A stretch of 7,507 bases of DNA from Candidatus Margulisiibacteriota bacterium (GCA_028717325.1 JAQUOB010000014.1:3136-10642), one strand, 5' to 3'; shown: positions 1-6,787, counted from the stretch's first letter. The notes: a model not told the origin generated them from the sequence alone. Numbers and translations are program-made.

Positions 1-915
1 CGATTCGCGGCCGATCGTGACGTTATCCCCGATGGCCGTATAATCCCTGATCTTTGTTTCCGCGCCGATATTCACGCCCCGCCCGATGATCGCCGGTCCG
101 AGCAGTTTGACGGTCTTGTCCAGCCGGGCATTGTCGCCCAAGAAAACGCCCCGCTCGGAGCGGGCGCCAAATATCTTGACCGCCACCTCGCCGCGCAGGA
201 TCGCCTCGTGCGCCTGCCGGTACTGCTCCGGTTTGCCGATGTCGATCCAGTAGCGGTCGCTGATATAGCCAAAGATCGGCTCGCCCTGCTCGAGCAGGGA
301 GGGGAAAAGCTGCCGCTCAAAAGAATGTTCGACCCCGCGGGGGACATCTTTAAAGATCTTCGGGTCCAGCACGTAAATGCCGGCATTGATCGTGTCGACC
401 GGCCCGGCGGTCGACAGGTTGGCCAGCTGTTCCCAGCTGGGCTTCTCAATAAAATGGCTGACCCGGCCCTCGCCGCCCGTCAGGATCAGGCCGTAATGGG
501 TCGGGTCTTCGACCCGCGTCAGGGTCAGGGTCACGCGGGCCTTTTTCTTCTTGTGGAAATCGACGATCTGGGAGATATTGATGTCGGTTAAGATATCGCC
601 GTTAAAGACCACCATCGGCCCGTCATCAAAAAATTCTTCGGCGTTCTTGACGGCGCCGGCCGTGCCCAGCGGATGTTCTTCGATCGAATAGCGTATTTTG
701 AGGCCGAACTTTTTCCCGTCATCCAGAATATTCTTGATGCTGTCGGAAAGATAATGGAGGTTCAGGATGACTTCATCGATGCCGTGCTGGCGCAAAAGGT
801 CGATCTGGTGAAGGACAAACGCCCGGTTGGCGACCGGCACGATCGGCTTGGGCGTGTTATAGGTCAGCGGCCGCAGGCGGGTGCCCAGACCGCCGGCGAT
901 GATCACCGCTTTCAT
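1..915 (-). CDS. GDP-mannose pyrophosphorylase-like sugar nucleotidyltransferase, 3' end beyond the window
   Basis: The minus strand is open from an ATG at 915 to the left edge: 305 codons with no stop, so the C-terminus is missing. It should condense a sugar-1-phosphate, most likely mannose-1-phosphate, with NTP in the cytoplasm to give a nucleotide sugar. Visible motifs are the signature loop GGLGTRLRPLT (residues 8-18), TPKP (21-24), the EEHPLGTAGA substrate loop (79-88), the metal-binding Asp in FNGD (104-107), EKP (157-159), NAGIYV (177-182) and YWIDIGKPEQY (222-232). From about residue 256 hexapeptide repeats of a left-handed beta-helix begin. The overall pattern resembles eukaryotic GMPPB and bacterial ManC-like enzymes. 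The missing part may be a short beta-helix (about 360 residues in total) or a fused phosphomannomutase (above 800). An SD, AAGGAG (924-929), lies 8 nt before the start. The gene is coupled to the preceding isomerase by an ATGA overlap, which supports a mannose route. Glucose-1-phosphate thymidylyltransferase or uridylyltransferase activity is the main alternative. Confidence 0.85.
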   Translation of the reverse strand, partial: MKAVIIAGGLGTRLRPLTYNTPKPIVPVANRAFVLHQIDLLRQHGIDEVILNLHYLSDSIKNILDDGKKFGLKIRYSIEEHPLGTAGAVKNAEEFFDDGPMVVFNGDILTDINISQIVDFHKKKKARVTLTLTRVEDPTHYGLILTGGEGRVSHFIEKPSWEQLANLSTAGPVDTINAGIYVLDPKIFKDVPRGVEHSFERQLFPSLLEQGEPIFGYISDRYWIDIGKPEQYRQAHEAILRGEVAVKIFGARSERGVFLGDNARLDKTVKLLGPAIIGRGVNIGAETKIRDYTAIGDNVTIGRES

Positions 916-1979
916 CGCAGGAGCTCCTTTTTGAGCCGGGCGATCGCCTCGACCGGCGTCGGGTCCGTGTCTTTGAGGATCGCGAGATAAACGCTCAAGT
1001 GATCCCCCAGGAAAATGAGCGAAAAGAGCCGGGCCAGAAAAGATTTGCCCTGGGAAACGACCTCGTTGACGCCGCCCAGTTGTCGGACCAGGAGCGACTT
1101 GGTTATTTCGATCCTTTTTTTAATCCGCTCGCTCTCATCCTCATCGCGAAAAACGATAAGAGAAAAATTGTGGCTCTCCCGCTTCAGCGCGCCGAGATTG
1201 ACGATCTCGTTGTGGTTCAGTTCGGGGAAAACGTTGAGGAGGGCGGTGATCTTGCTGTTCTCGTTCAGCTGGGTCTTGAAACGCAGGGCGGCCGCCCCGG
1301 TCGTGCCGCTCGAGCCAAAAATGACCGGCAGCCGGCCGGACAATTTTTTCGCCAGCTGCTTCACCGGATTGACGCGGGCCGGTCTGGCCGGCCCGTATTC
1401 GTCCCTTAATTTAAGCAGGAGCCCGGCCGTCTCCTTGAGGTCAGCCTCGACCGGCGGCACGATCTTCAGCTTTTCTAAACTGATGACCAGCGGGACAAAG
1501 AGGTACGGCAGAGCGGCCCTCGGCTGACAGCCGCCGGGAATAAGATAAAAGGGATGTCTTTTGGCTTCGGCGAATTCTTTCAGCTTGCCGCCGCTCCCGA
1601 CGCAAATGATGCGGGCGCCGGCTTTATCGGCCTCCCGGGCCGCTGATAGGGTCTCTTCGGTATTGCCGGAGTAAGACAGGGCAAAAACGAGCGTTTCCGG
1701 CGAAACGTATTCCGGGATAAGATAGTTTCTGGACGTAATGATCGGCGCGTTGGCCTTTTTCAGAAAAAGATCGGCGGCGATGTCCCCGGCAATGGCCGAC
1801 CCTCCCATGCCCAGGACCAGGACCTGATTAAACCGTTTGGCCGCCGGCAGTGACACGTAAGCGGAAAGCCGTTCCGCTTCGGAGATCATTTCGGGCAGGC
1901 GGCCGACCAGGCGGAGCATGCCGCTTTTATCGATCTTGCCGATCTCTTCCTGGTTGTCTAACAGCTCAACTTTTGCCAC
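912..1979 (-). CDS. Bifunctional phosphoglucose/phosphomannose isomerase (SIS family)
   Basis: This 355-residue cytoplasmic enzyme should interconvert glucose-6-P or mannose-6-P with fructose-6-P. It has two SIS sugar-isomerase domains. The first carries GMGGSAI (57-63) and the phosphate-binding SYSGNTEE (102-109), the second FGSSGTTGAAALR (221-233). NEN (239-241) and PELNHNEI (252-259) supply Glu240 and His256. Their 16-residue spacing equals that of the catalytic Glu203/His219 of the Pyrobaculum PGI/PMI. The C-terminus ends in DPTPVEAIARLKKE, where Lys350 or Lys351 would be the third catalytic residue. The Thr/Ser-rich phosphate loop and full length fit the dual-specificity family rather than classical PGI. 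The start is a GTG (1977-1979) with an AGGAG SD (1987-1991) 7 nt upstream. It overlaps the end of the S41 protease gene by 14 bases, and its TGA overlaps the next gene's ATG. The linkage to a GDP-mannose-type nucleotidyltransferase suggests that PMI activity matters in this operon. PGI versus PMI preference cannot be read from the sequence. Confidence 0.92.
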   Translation of the reverse strand: MAKVELLDNQEEIGKIDKSGMLRLVGRLPEMISEAERLSAYVSLPAAKRFNQVLVLGMGGSAIAGDIAADLFLKKANAPIITSRNYLIPEYVSPETLVFALSYSGNTEETLSAAREADKAGARIICVGSGGKLKEFAEAKRHPFYLIPGGCQPRAALPYLFVPLVISLEKLKIVPPVEADLKETAGLLLKLRDEYGPARPARVNPVKQLAKKLSGRLPVIFGSSGTTGAAALRFKTQLNENSKITALLNVFPELNHNEIVNLGALKRESHNFSLIVFRDEDESERIKKRIEITKSLLVRQLGGVNEVVSQGKSFLARLFSLIFLGDHLSVYLAILKDTDPTPVEAIARLKKELLR

Positions 1980-3192
1980 CGATCTGCTCCTGCCGGGAAC
2001 CGACCTGGTTCGCGGCCTGGATCTTTTCTTTCAGGACCTGGATGGCTTTCTGCAGCTGGACGTCCTGGGCTTCTTCGGGTAAATCCTGTTCAAGCACGGT
2101 TTCCGCTTCTCTGGTCGGCAGGCGCACCTCCACTTCGGCCGAGATGCCCTTTTTGTTGATGTATTCACCGTCCGGCGTGAGATATTTGGCGATCGTCAGC
2201 AGAACGGCGGAACCGTCGTTCAACTGCCTGACGTTCTGCACCGAGGCCTTGCCGAACGAGTGCATGCCGACGAGCGTCGCGACCTTGTGGTCCCGCAGGG
2301 CGCCGGCCAGTATCTCCGAAGCCGAGGCGGAGCCCTCGTTGATCAGCATGACGACCGGCTTGGTCCAGAGCACGCGGCCGGTCGACTCGATCTGTTCTTT
2401 GCGCCCTTCCCTGTCCACCGTCTGGACAATGTCGCCGCGCGCGATGAACATACTGCCGATATCGATCGCGTTCTGCAGGAGGCCGCCGCCGTTGTCGCGC
2501 ACGTCAATGATCAACCCTGGATAATTTTTTGAGGCGCGCAGGGCTTTCTCGAACTCCTGGGTTGTGTTCAGATTTTCAAAAGTGTTTATTTTGATGTAAG
2601 CCAGGCCCTCGTATTCTTTGCGGACCACGCTTTTTATTTCGATCTTCGCGCGGGTGATCTCAAAGTCCTTCGGCTCCTTCCAGCCGTTCCGGATGATCGA
2701 GAGCTTGACTTTTGAGCCCTGCAGCCCCCGGATCAGGCTAACCGCCTCTTCCAACGCCATATTCTTGGTCTCTTTGCCGTCAATCTTTATAATATAATCG
2801 CCCGAGCGCAGACCCATTTTCTTGGCCGGCGTGTCGATGATGGGGGCGATGACCGCCAGCGTGTTGTTCTTGATGCCGATATAGATGCCGATCCCCGAAT
2901 AAGAGCCGCTCATCCTCATTTTCATCTCTTTGTACGATTTTGGCTCCATAAAGCGCGTGTAGGGGTCGTCCAGGGCCTCCAGCAGGCCGCGGATCGAGCC
3001 GTAAACCAGCTTCTGGTCGTCGAGGTTCTTATTGACGTAATCATTCTTCACGATGTCGAGCACCTGCAAATAGGTTTCGAGCTTTCTCTCCATGTCGCCC
3101 TGGGCGACCACCTTGCCGACGCTGAATGCGGTGATCGAGATCAAAATGATCGCCGCCCAGAGCTTAAATTTGGGCCGTTTTGTCGTTATCAT
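1966..3192 (-). CDS. Carboxy-terminal processing protease, S41 family (CtpA/CtpB-like)
   Basis: This 408-residue envelope serine protease clips or degrades proteins from their C-termini. It starts with a signal anchor or signal peptide: a basic stretch, then a hydrophobic segment (residues about 11-30, ending VVA-QG). An N-terminal helical region follows. The PDZ domain lies at about 97-181, with GSYSGIGIYIG as substrate groove. The S41 catalytic domain holds VRDNGGG (231-237), GSASASEI (287-294) and GMHSFGKASVQ (309-319). Ser290 and Lys315 form the dyad, spaced 25 residues as in Tsp and CtpB, and Gln319 sits at the expected +4 position, so the enzyme looks active. The frame stays open up to 3519, but that part is out-of-frame M23 coding sequence. 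The first Met with a fitting signal peptide is at 3192. The SD AGGAGG (3206-3211) lies 13 nt away, which is rather far. Next to an EnvC/NlpD-like M23 gene, it probably belongs to a cell-wall remodelling or division module, as in the common envC-ctpA gene pair. Confidence 0.95.
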   Translation of the reverse strand: MITTKRPKFKLWAAIILISITAFSVGKVVAQGDMERKLETYLQVLDIVKNDYVNKNLDDQKLVYGSIRGLLEALDDPYTRFMEPKSYKEMKMRMSGSYSGIGIYIGIKNNTLAVIAPIIDTPAKKMGLRSGDYIIKIDGKETKNMALEEAVSLIRGLQGSKVKLSIIRNGWKEPKDFEITRAKIEIKSVVRKEYEGLAYIKINTFENLNTTQEFEKALRASKNYPGLIIDVRDNGGGLLQNAIDIGSMFIARGDIVQTVDREGRKEQIESTGRVLWTKPVVMLINEGSASASEILAGALRDHKVATLVGMHSFGKASVQNVRQLNDGSAVLLTIAKYLTPDGEYINKKGISAEVEVRLPTREAETVLEQDLPEEAQDVQLQKAIQVLKEKIQAANQVGSRQEQIGGKS

Positions 3193-3205
3193 TTTTATTA
3201 TTTTT

Positions 3206-3229
3206 CCTCCTGACCTGACACTGCAGGTC
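3206..3229 (-). promoter_or_regulatory. SD of the S41 protease gene preceded by a small inverted repeat
   Basis: The 43-nt gap between the M23 stop and the protease ATG holds a perfect 6-bp inverted repeat (GACCTG / CAGGTC, 3212-3229, 6-nt loop). It is followed immediately by AGGAGG (3206-3211) and then an A/T-only spacer of 13 nt before the ATG at 3192. The SD identity is clear. It is only inferred that the hairpin affects translation or RNA stability. No T-run follows it in the direction of transcription, so it is not a terminator. Confidence 0.5.
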
Positions 3230-3235
3230 CATGTT

Positions 3236-4342
3236 TTACGGCAAGAATTTTTCCGGATTGGTCGGAACGCCGTTGATCCTGACCTCAAAATGGCAATGCG
3301 GACCGGTCGAATAACCCGTGGTCCCTTCCAGGCCGATCGTCTGCCCTTTGGCCACCAGCGCCCCCACAGTCGGATAGATCCTCGACATGTGCGCGTAGAC
3401 CGTGGCCCGGCCTTTGCCGTGGTCGATGACGACCGCCTTGCCGTAACCGTCCCACCAGCCGGCAAAGATAATTTCGCCGGAATCGGCCGCCACGATCGGC
3501 GAGCCATACGGCGCAGCAATATCGATGCCGGTATGCCTGCCCTGCAGGCGGTGCCGGGCCCCGAAACGCAGGGTGATCCGCCCCTTGAGCGGCCAAACGA
3601 GCTCGCCGGTGCTCTGGATCTTTTGGCCGCTGCGGCTGCGCTCGGCCATTTTTCTCTGGATCATGACCTCAAGCTCGCGCGAGCTTTTTTCCAGTTCGGC
3701 GATCTTGGCCGCGTATTCGCTTTCGCGGACCTTCAGCTCCTCAAAGACCTTCTTCTTTTCATCGGCCTGCTCGGCTATCTTCTTTTTGTTCTCGGCGATA
3801 ACCTGCGCCAGCTCCTTGATCTCCCGGGTCCGGCCGGTCAGCTGCTGCTGCTGGCTCCTGGTCGCCCGCAGGTCCTCGCGCACTCCCATGATCAGCGAAG
3901 CGTCACGGGCGATCACTTTCTCAAAAAAATAAAGACGGTTCAAAAAATCCGACATGGACTGCGAAGCAAAAAGCAGGTCGAGATAATTCAGTCCGCCGTT
4001 CTTAAAAGCTTCGCGCACGCGCAGTTCCAGTTTTCCGGATTTCTTGCTCAGGTCCTCTTCGGTTTTCTTCTGCTCAACGACCAACTCGCCGATCTTCGAC
4101 TCATTGGCCTGGATCTTTTCTTTGGCCTTATTCAGGCTGCGGTTGGCTTTTTTCAGCTCCTGGGTTATGACCACCAGCTTGCCGAGCACTTCCTGCTTCT
4201 GTTCTTTTGTTAGTTTTAATTTTTCCTGGCTGGTCTTAAGCTCTTTTTGGATGAGCTTCAGTTTTTCCTGTTCATCCAGGCTTTCCGCCCGCGCCACGCC
4301 GGCGATCAGCAGGACAGCCAGCATGACTGTTATTGGCCTCAT
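3236..4342 (-). CDS. Secreted M23 family murein peptidase with coiled coil (EnvC/NlpD-like)
   Basis: From the ATG at 4342 this is 368 residues. A short signal peptide (1-19, ending VARA before ES) is followed by long Lys/Glu/Gln-rich helices, very probably coiled coil (about 22-110 and 155-235). The C-terminal LytM/M23 domain covers about 246-368. The zinc ligands are intact: His270 and Asp274 in HTGID, and His351 in HCHFEV, with the catalytic His318 in YAHMS and His349. Unlike E. coli EnvC, whose LytM site is degenerate, this one should be able to cut peptidoglycan cross-links itself. The architecture is that of FtsEX-controlled hydrolases or activators, and the following S41 protease gene is a frequent partner of envC-type genes. 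No ftsE or ftsX is seen in this window. The reading frame is open to 4432 inside uvrC, but only starts at 4357 or 4342 give a sensible signal peptide. I prefer 4342, since 4357 would lie within the proposed -10 box. No SD is visible. Confidence 0.92.
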   Translation of the reverse strand: MRPITVMLAVLLIAGVARAESLDEQEKLKLIQKELKTSQEKLKLTKEQKQEVLGKLVVITQELKKANRSLNKAKEKIQANESKIGELVVEQKKTEEDLSKKSGKLELRVREAFKNGGLNYLDLLFASQSMSDFLNRLYFFEKVIARDASLIMGVREDLRATRSQQQQLTGRTREIKELAQVIAENKKKIAEQADEKKKVFEELKVRESEYAAKIAELEKSSRELEVMIQRKMAERSRSGQKIQSTGELVWPLKGRITLRFGARHRLQGRHTGIDIAAPYGSPIVAADSGEIIFAGWWDGYGKAVVIDHGKGRATVYAHMSRIYPTVGALVAKGQTIGLEGTTGYSTGPHCHFEVRINGVPTNPEKFLP

Positions 4343-4352
4343 GAATTTAAAA

Positions 4353-4381
4353 ATCATAACATAAATAGGGGCCGCGTACAA
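4353..4381 (-). promoter_or_regulatory. Putative sigma70-type promoter for the M23/S41/isomerase genes
   Basis: Read on the minus strand, TTGTAC (4376-4381, 3 of 6 matches to the -35 consensus) and TATGAT (4353-4358, 5 of 6 matches to the -10 consensus) are separated by exactly 17 nt. They lie in the only gap between uvrC and the M23 gene. Transcription would start around 4346-4348, only about 4-6 nt before the ATG at 4342, giving an almost leaderless message. This fits the absence of an SD there. The -35 match is weak, so chance cannot be excluded. Confidence 0.4.
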
Positions 4382-4382
4382 C

Positions 4383-5645
4383 TCACTGAAAGAGCGCTTT
4401 CTGGCGTTTTTCCCGGTGAAAAGTGACGGCAAACCGGTGGGCTTCGTCGCGTATCCGCTGGAGCAGTTTGAGCGCCTCGGATTCTTTGGACAGCCTCAGG
4501 GGTTTGGTTCGGCCGGGGAAGTAGATCTCCTCTTCCCGCTTGGCCAGGCCGATCAGCGGCCGGTCAATTTTTGATTCCATTAGCGCCCGGCGGCCGAAGC
4601 TAACCTGAGCCGGCCCGCCATCCACCACCACCAGGTCGGGCAGTTCCAGCTTTTTGGCCAGCGAGCCGCTGTAGCGGCGTTTTACGACCTCGTAGATCGC
4701 CTGAACATCGTTCGGCTTGCCGGCCAGGCTCCGGACCTTAAAGCGACGGTAGTCCTGCTTCAGCGGCAAGCCCCCCAGGAAAGCGACCATCGAGGCAACG
4801 ACGTTCGTCCCCTGGATGTTGGATATGTCAAAGCACTCCACGCGCATCGGCGGCCGGGCCAGCTTGAGCGCCTTCTGCAGTTCGGCCACTTCGCTCAAGA
4901 GCCGCGGCGCCGGCGCTTTGGCCAGGTCGGTCTTGCCGGCCCTCATTTTATCGAGCAGTTCGATCTTATCCCTTAAAAAAGCGGCCTGCTCAAAGTCCCG
5001 GGCGGTGGCAGCCTTGGCCATTTCGGCCTTCAGTCCTTCGATCGCCCTGTCCATCTTGCCCTCAAGCATCAGGATGACGCTCTTGACGAGCGAGAGATAA
5101 TCGTCGTGGGCGATATTGCCGACGCAGGGAGCCGAACAGCTGCCGATGTGATAATAGAGGCAGGGCTGCTGGCGTTTTTTGAGCGGCGACTCGGTGCACC
5201 AGCGGACGGGGAAAAATTTCTTGATCAGCCGGAGCACCGCCCGGACCATGCCGCCCTGATAGCGGCCAAAATAAAGGGCGCCGTCCCCCTCCCGGCGGCG
5301 GGCGAGAAACACCCGCGGCCACTCTTCGTTGACCGTCACCTTGATAAAGGGGTACGCCTTGTCGTCCCTCAGGGCGACGTTGTAGCGCGGCTTGTATTTT
5401 TTGATCAGCTCGTCTTCCAGCAGGAGGGCATCAAGTTCGGAGGCGGTCGTCACATAATCGATATCGTAGAGGCGATCGAGCAGAATGCTGGTCTTGAGCT
5501 CCGGGTTCGGCTTGAAATAAGAAGCCACCCGCCGGCGCAAAACCTTGGCTTTGCCGACATAAATGATCTCGCCCTTTTTATCCTTGAAAAGATAGACGCC
5601 GGGCTTGGCGGGAAGGGCGGCAAGCTTCTCTTTGAGAGAGCTCAT
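4383..5645 (-). CDS. uvrC: Compact UvrC-type excinuclease subunit lacking the helix-hairpin-helix domain
   Basis: UvrC makes both incisions beside UvrB-bound DNA lesions in nucleotide excision repair. This version has 420 residues instead of the usual 560-620. Present are the GIY-YIG nuclease (about 11-90; PGVYLF, IYVGKAK, with Tyr29, Arg39 and Glu77 as active-site candidates), and four cysteines (150, 162, 170, 174) with the same spacing as the [4Fe-4S] ligands of E. coli UvrC. A UVR motif for UvrB contact (about 198-234) and the RNase H-like nuclease (ECFDISN Asp273, Asp313, VDGG Asp342, AHRF His403) are also present. Missing are about 120 residues between the UVR motif and the RNase H core, and the whole C-terminal (HhH)2 DNA-binding domain: the protein stops 17 residues after His403. 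No HhH sequence follows in any frame, since the next gene begins at once. The start lies four bases after the rplI stop with no SD, so translation is probably coupled to rplI. Both active sites look functional. Confidence 0.93.
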   Translation of the reverse strand: MSSLKEKLAALPAKPGVYLFKDKKGEIIYVGKAKVLRRRVASYFKPNPELKTSILLDRLYDIDYVTTASELDALLLEDELIKKYKPRYNVALRDDKAYPFIKVTVNEEWPRVFLARRREGDGALYFGRYQGGMVRAVLRLIKKFFPVRWCTESPLKKRQQPCLYYHIGSCSAPCVGNIAHDDYLSLVKSVILMLEGKMDRAIEGLKAEMAKAATARDFEQAAFLRDKIELLDKMRAGKTDLAKAPAPRLLSEVAELQKALKLARPPMRVECFDISNIQGTNVVASMVAFLGGLPLKQDYRRFKVRSLAGKPNDVQAIYEVVKRRYSGSLAKKLELPDLVVVDGGPAQVSFGRRALMESKIDRPLIGLAKREEEIYFPGRTKPLRLSKESEALKLLQRIRDEAHRFAVTFHREKRQKALFQ

Positions 5646-5649
5646 AAGG

Positions 5650-6075
5650 TTATTTGGCGGCGACTTTTACTTTCAGGGAGGCCGTGATGTCCTGGAACAG
5701 CTTAACATTAACGGCGTAATCGCCGACGGTCTTGAGCGGCTCGTTCAACGCGATCTTGCGCCGGTCGACCTCGAGGCCGGCCGTTTGTTTAATGGCCCGG
5801 GCCAGGTCGGCCGTAGTCACCGAGCCGAAAAGCTTGCCGCCTTCGCCCGCGTCGGCCGTGATGACCAGTTCAAGCGCCGACAACTTATCGGCCAGCTCAT
5901 GCATCTCCGCTTTTCGTTTTTCGAGCTCGGCTTTTTTCTTGTCCTGCCGTTTGGCCACGGCGATCAAGGCGGCTGCGGTCGCCGGCGCCGCCAGCCGGCG
6001 GGGGAAAAGGAAGTTCCTGGCGTAACCGTCCGAGACGTTCTCTACCCTGTCATCTTCCAAAATAATTACTTTCAT
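5650..6075 (-). CDS. rplI: 50S ribosomal protein L9 with shortened N-terminal loop
   Basis: L9 binds 23S rRNA near the base of the L1 stalk and helps maintain reading frame. The 141 residues show the classical layout: an N-terminal rRNA-binding domain (MKVIILEDD then DGYARNFLFP, 16-25), a long charged connecting helix (about 33-65), and a C-terminal domain with GKLFGSVT (80-87) and the closing hydrophobic strand LKVKVAA. Compared with the Bacillus stearothermophilus protein, where DGY is at 23-25, DGY here is at 16-18. About seven residues of the conserved Gly/Lys-rich loop (the GKGKKG region) between the first two strands are therefore absent. The frame is otherwise intact. The start at 6075 has a strong GGGAGGAG SD (6088-6095) with a long spacer of 12 nt. 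The gene follows rpsR by 27 nt, the standard operon order, and leads straight into uvrC. Confidence 0.97.
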   Translation of the reverse strand: MKVIILEDDRVENVSDGYARNFLFPRRLAAPATAAALIAVAKRQDKKKAELEKRKAEMHELADKLSALELVITADAGEGGKLFGSVTTADLARAIKQTAGLEVDRRKIALNEPLKTVGDYAVNVKLFQDITASLKVKVAAK

Positions 6076-6102
6076 TTTATCTTTAGGCTCCTCCCGGAAC
6101 GA

Positions 6103-6351
6103 TTAGTCGACCACGTAAGGCACGGTGCCGATCTGGCGCGCTCGCTTGATGGCCTTGGCGACCATCCGCTGATGCAGGGCGCAGCAGCCGGACATCCGGC
6201 GCGGGGCGATCTTGCCCCGGTCGGTCATGAAACGCTTGACAAAACTCGCGTCTTTGTAATCAAGCGTTCTTTTCTCGACGCAAAAATAGCAGGGCTTGCG
6301 CTTCCTTTTCTTGAACTGCGATTGTTTCGGCTTTCTCGCCTCTCTCGTCAT
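6103..6351 (-). CDS. rpsR: 30S ribosomal protein S18, zinc-binding form
   Basis: S18 sits on the platform of the 30S subunit and forms a heterodimer with S6, whose gene is at the head of this cluster. The 82 residues match the family along the whole length: a basic N-terminal tail, CYFC (21-24), DYKD (31-34), KRF (39-41), RGKIAPRR (45-52), the SGCCALHQR segment (54-62) and AIKRARQIG (67-75). Cys21, Cys24, Cys57 and His60 would bind zinc, the cysteine-rich ('C+') form of S18. Cys56 beside Cys57 is an extra cysteine. The start at 6351 has a GAGGTG SD (6357-6362) 5 nt upstream, and the gene lies 13 nt after the second ssb. Confidence 0.98.
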   Translation of the reverse strand: MTREARKPKQSQFKKRKRKPCYFCVEKRTLDYKDASFVKRFMTDRGKIAPRRMSGCCALHQRMVAKAIKRARQIGTVPYVVD

Positions 6352-6364
6352 TTAAACACCTCTT

Positions 6365-6787
6365 TTAAAATGGGATCTCGTCTTCTGCTTCCGTAGCTTT
6401 TTCGCCGGCCGCGGGGGCGGAAATCGGCCCGCCTTCCCGTTTGCCCAGCATCTGTAAATTATCCGCCACGACCTCGGTCATGGTCCGCGGCTGGCCGTCC
6501 TTGCCGGTATAACTTCTTATCTGCAGACGGCCCTCGATCGCGACCGGCCGGCCCTTTTTTAAATATTCGCCGCAGATCTCGGCCAATCTCCGCCAGGCCA
6601 CGATATTGATAAAATCAACGTCCTGATATGAACTGTCCCGGCCCTGCCCCTGTTCGTGGCCGTCGGCTCCTTTTCTCTTAAACCGGTTGACCGCGATCGC
6701 GAACTTGGCGACCGGGATCCCGCTCGTCGTGTAGCGCAGTTCCGGGTCGCGCGTTAAATTCCCAATTAAAAAAACTTTATTGTACAT
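6365..6787 (-). CDS. ssb: Single-stranded DNA-binding protein, second tandem copy
   Basis: SSB coats single-stranded DNA during replication, repair and recombination, and recruits partners through its C-terminal tip. The 140 residues begin with the OB fold (about 1-115): NKVFLIGNLTRDPELRY, VAKFAIAVNR, VDFINIVAWRRLAE, YLKKGRPVAIEGRLQ and TEVVADNLQML. A Gly/Gln/charged loop (about 38-55) is longer than in the neighbouring copy and resembles ordinary bacterial SSB. A very short Ala/Pro/Glu linker leads to the acidic tip EAEDEIPF, the usual docking motif. The ATG lies two bases after the TAG of the first ssb, with no good SD, so it is probably translated by reinitiation. This copy has the more canonical core of the two and is my guess for the housekeeping SSB, although the order does not prove it. 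Confidence 0.95.
   Translation of the reverse strand: MYNKVFLIGNLTRDPELRYTTSGIPVAKFAIAVNRFKRKGADGHEQGQGRDSSYQDVDFINIVAWRRLAEICGEYLKKGRPVAIEGRLQIRSYTGKDGQPRTMTEVVADNLQMLGKREGGPISAPAAGEKATEAEDEIPF

Noticed and set aside
72..449. Minus-strand open frame of 125 codons
   Set aside because: It lies in another frame inside the nucleotidyltransferase, whose motifs are continuous through this stretch, and is Arg/Ser-rich shadow sequence.
919..928. Perfect palindrome AGGAGCTCCT over the SD of the nucleotidyltransferase gene
   Set aside because: With no loop it cannot fold on itself. It most likely reflects an SD next to chance complementary bases.
3165..3232. Short open frame from an ATG at 3232, before the protease gene
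   Set aside because: About 22 codons, no SD, out of frame with the protease, and its sequence consists of the hairpin, SD and A-rich spacer. No sign that it is translated.
3193..3519. Long N-terminal extension of the S41 protease frame (517 residues if started at 3519)
   Set aside because: The extra part is the M23 domain read out of frame. The signal peptide and SD point to the ATG at 3192.
4385..4401. Small hairpin GAAAG/CTTTC at the end of uvrC as a terminator
   Set aside because: The stem is only 5 bp, part of it is coding, and no T-run follows. It cannot be called a terminator.
4343..4432. Upstream starts for the M23 gene at 4432 or 4357
   Set aside because: The 4432 start gives 30 residues that shadow uvrC and bury the signal peptide. 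The 4357 start adds MIFKF and remains possible, but it lies within the proposed -10 box and has no SD.
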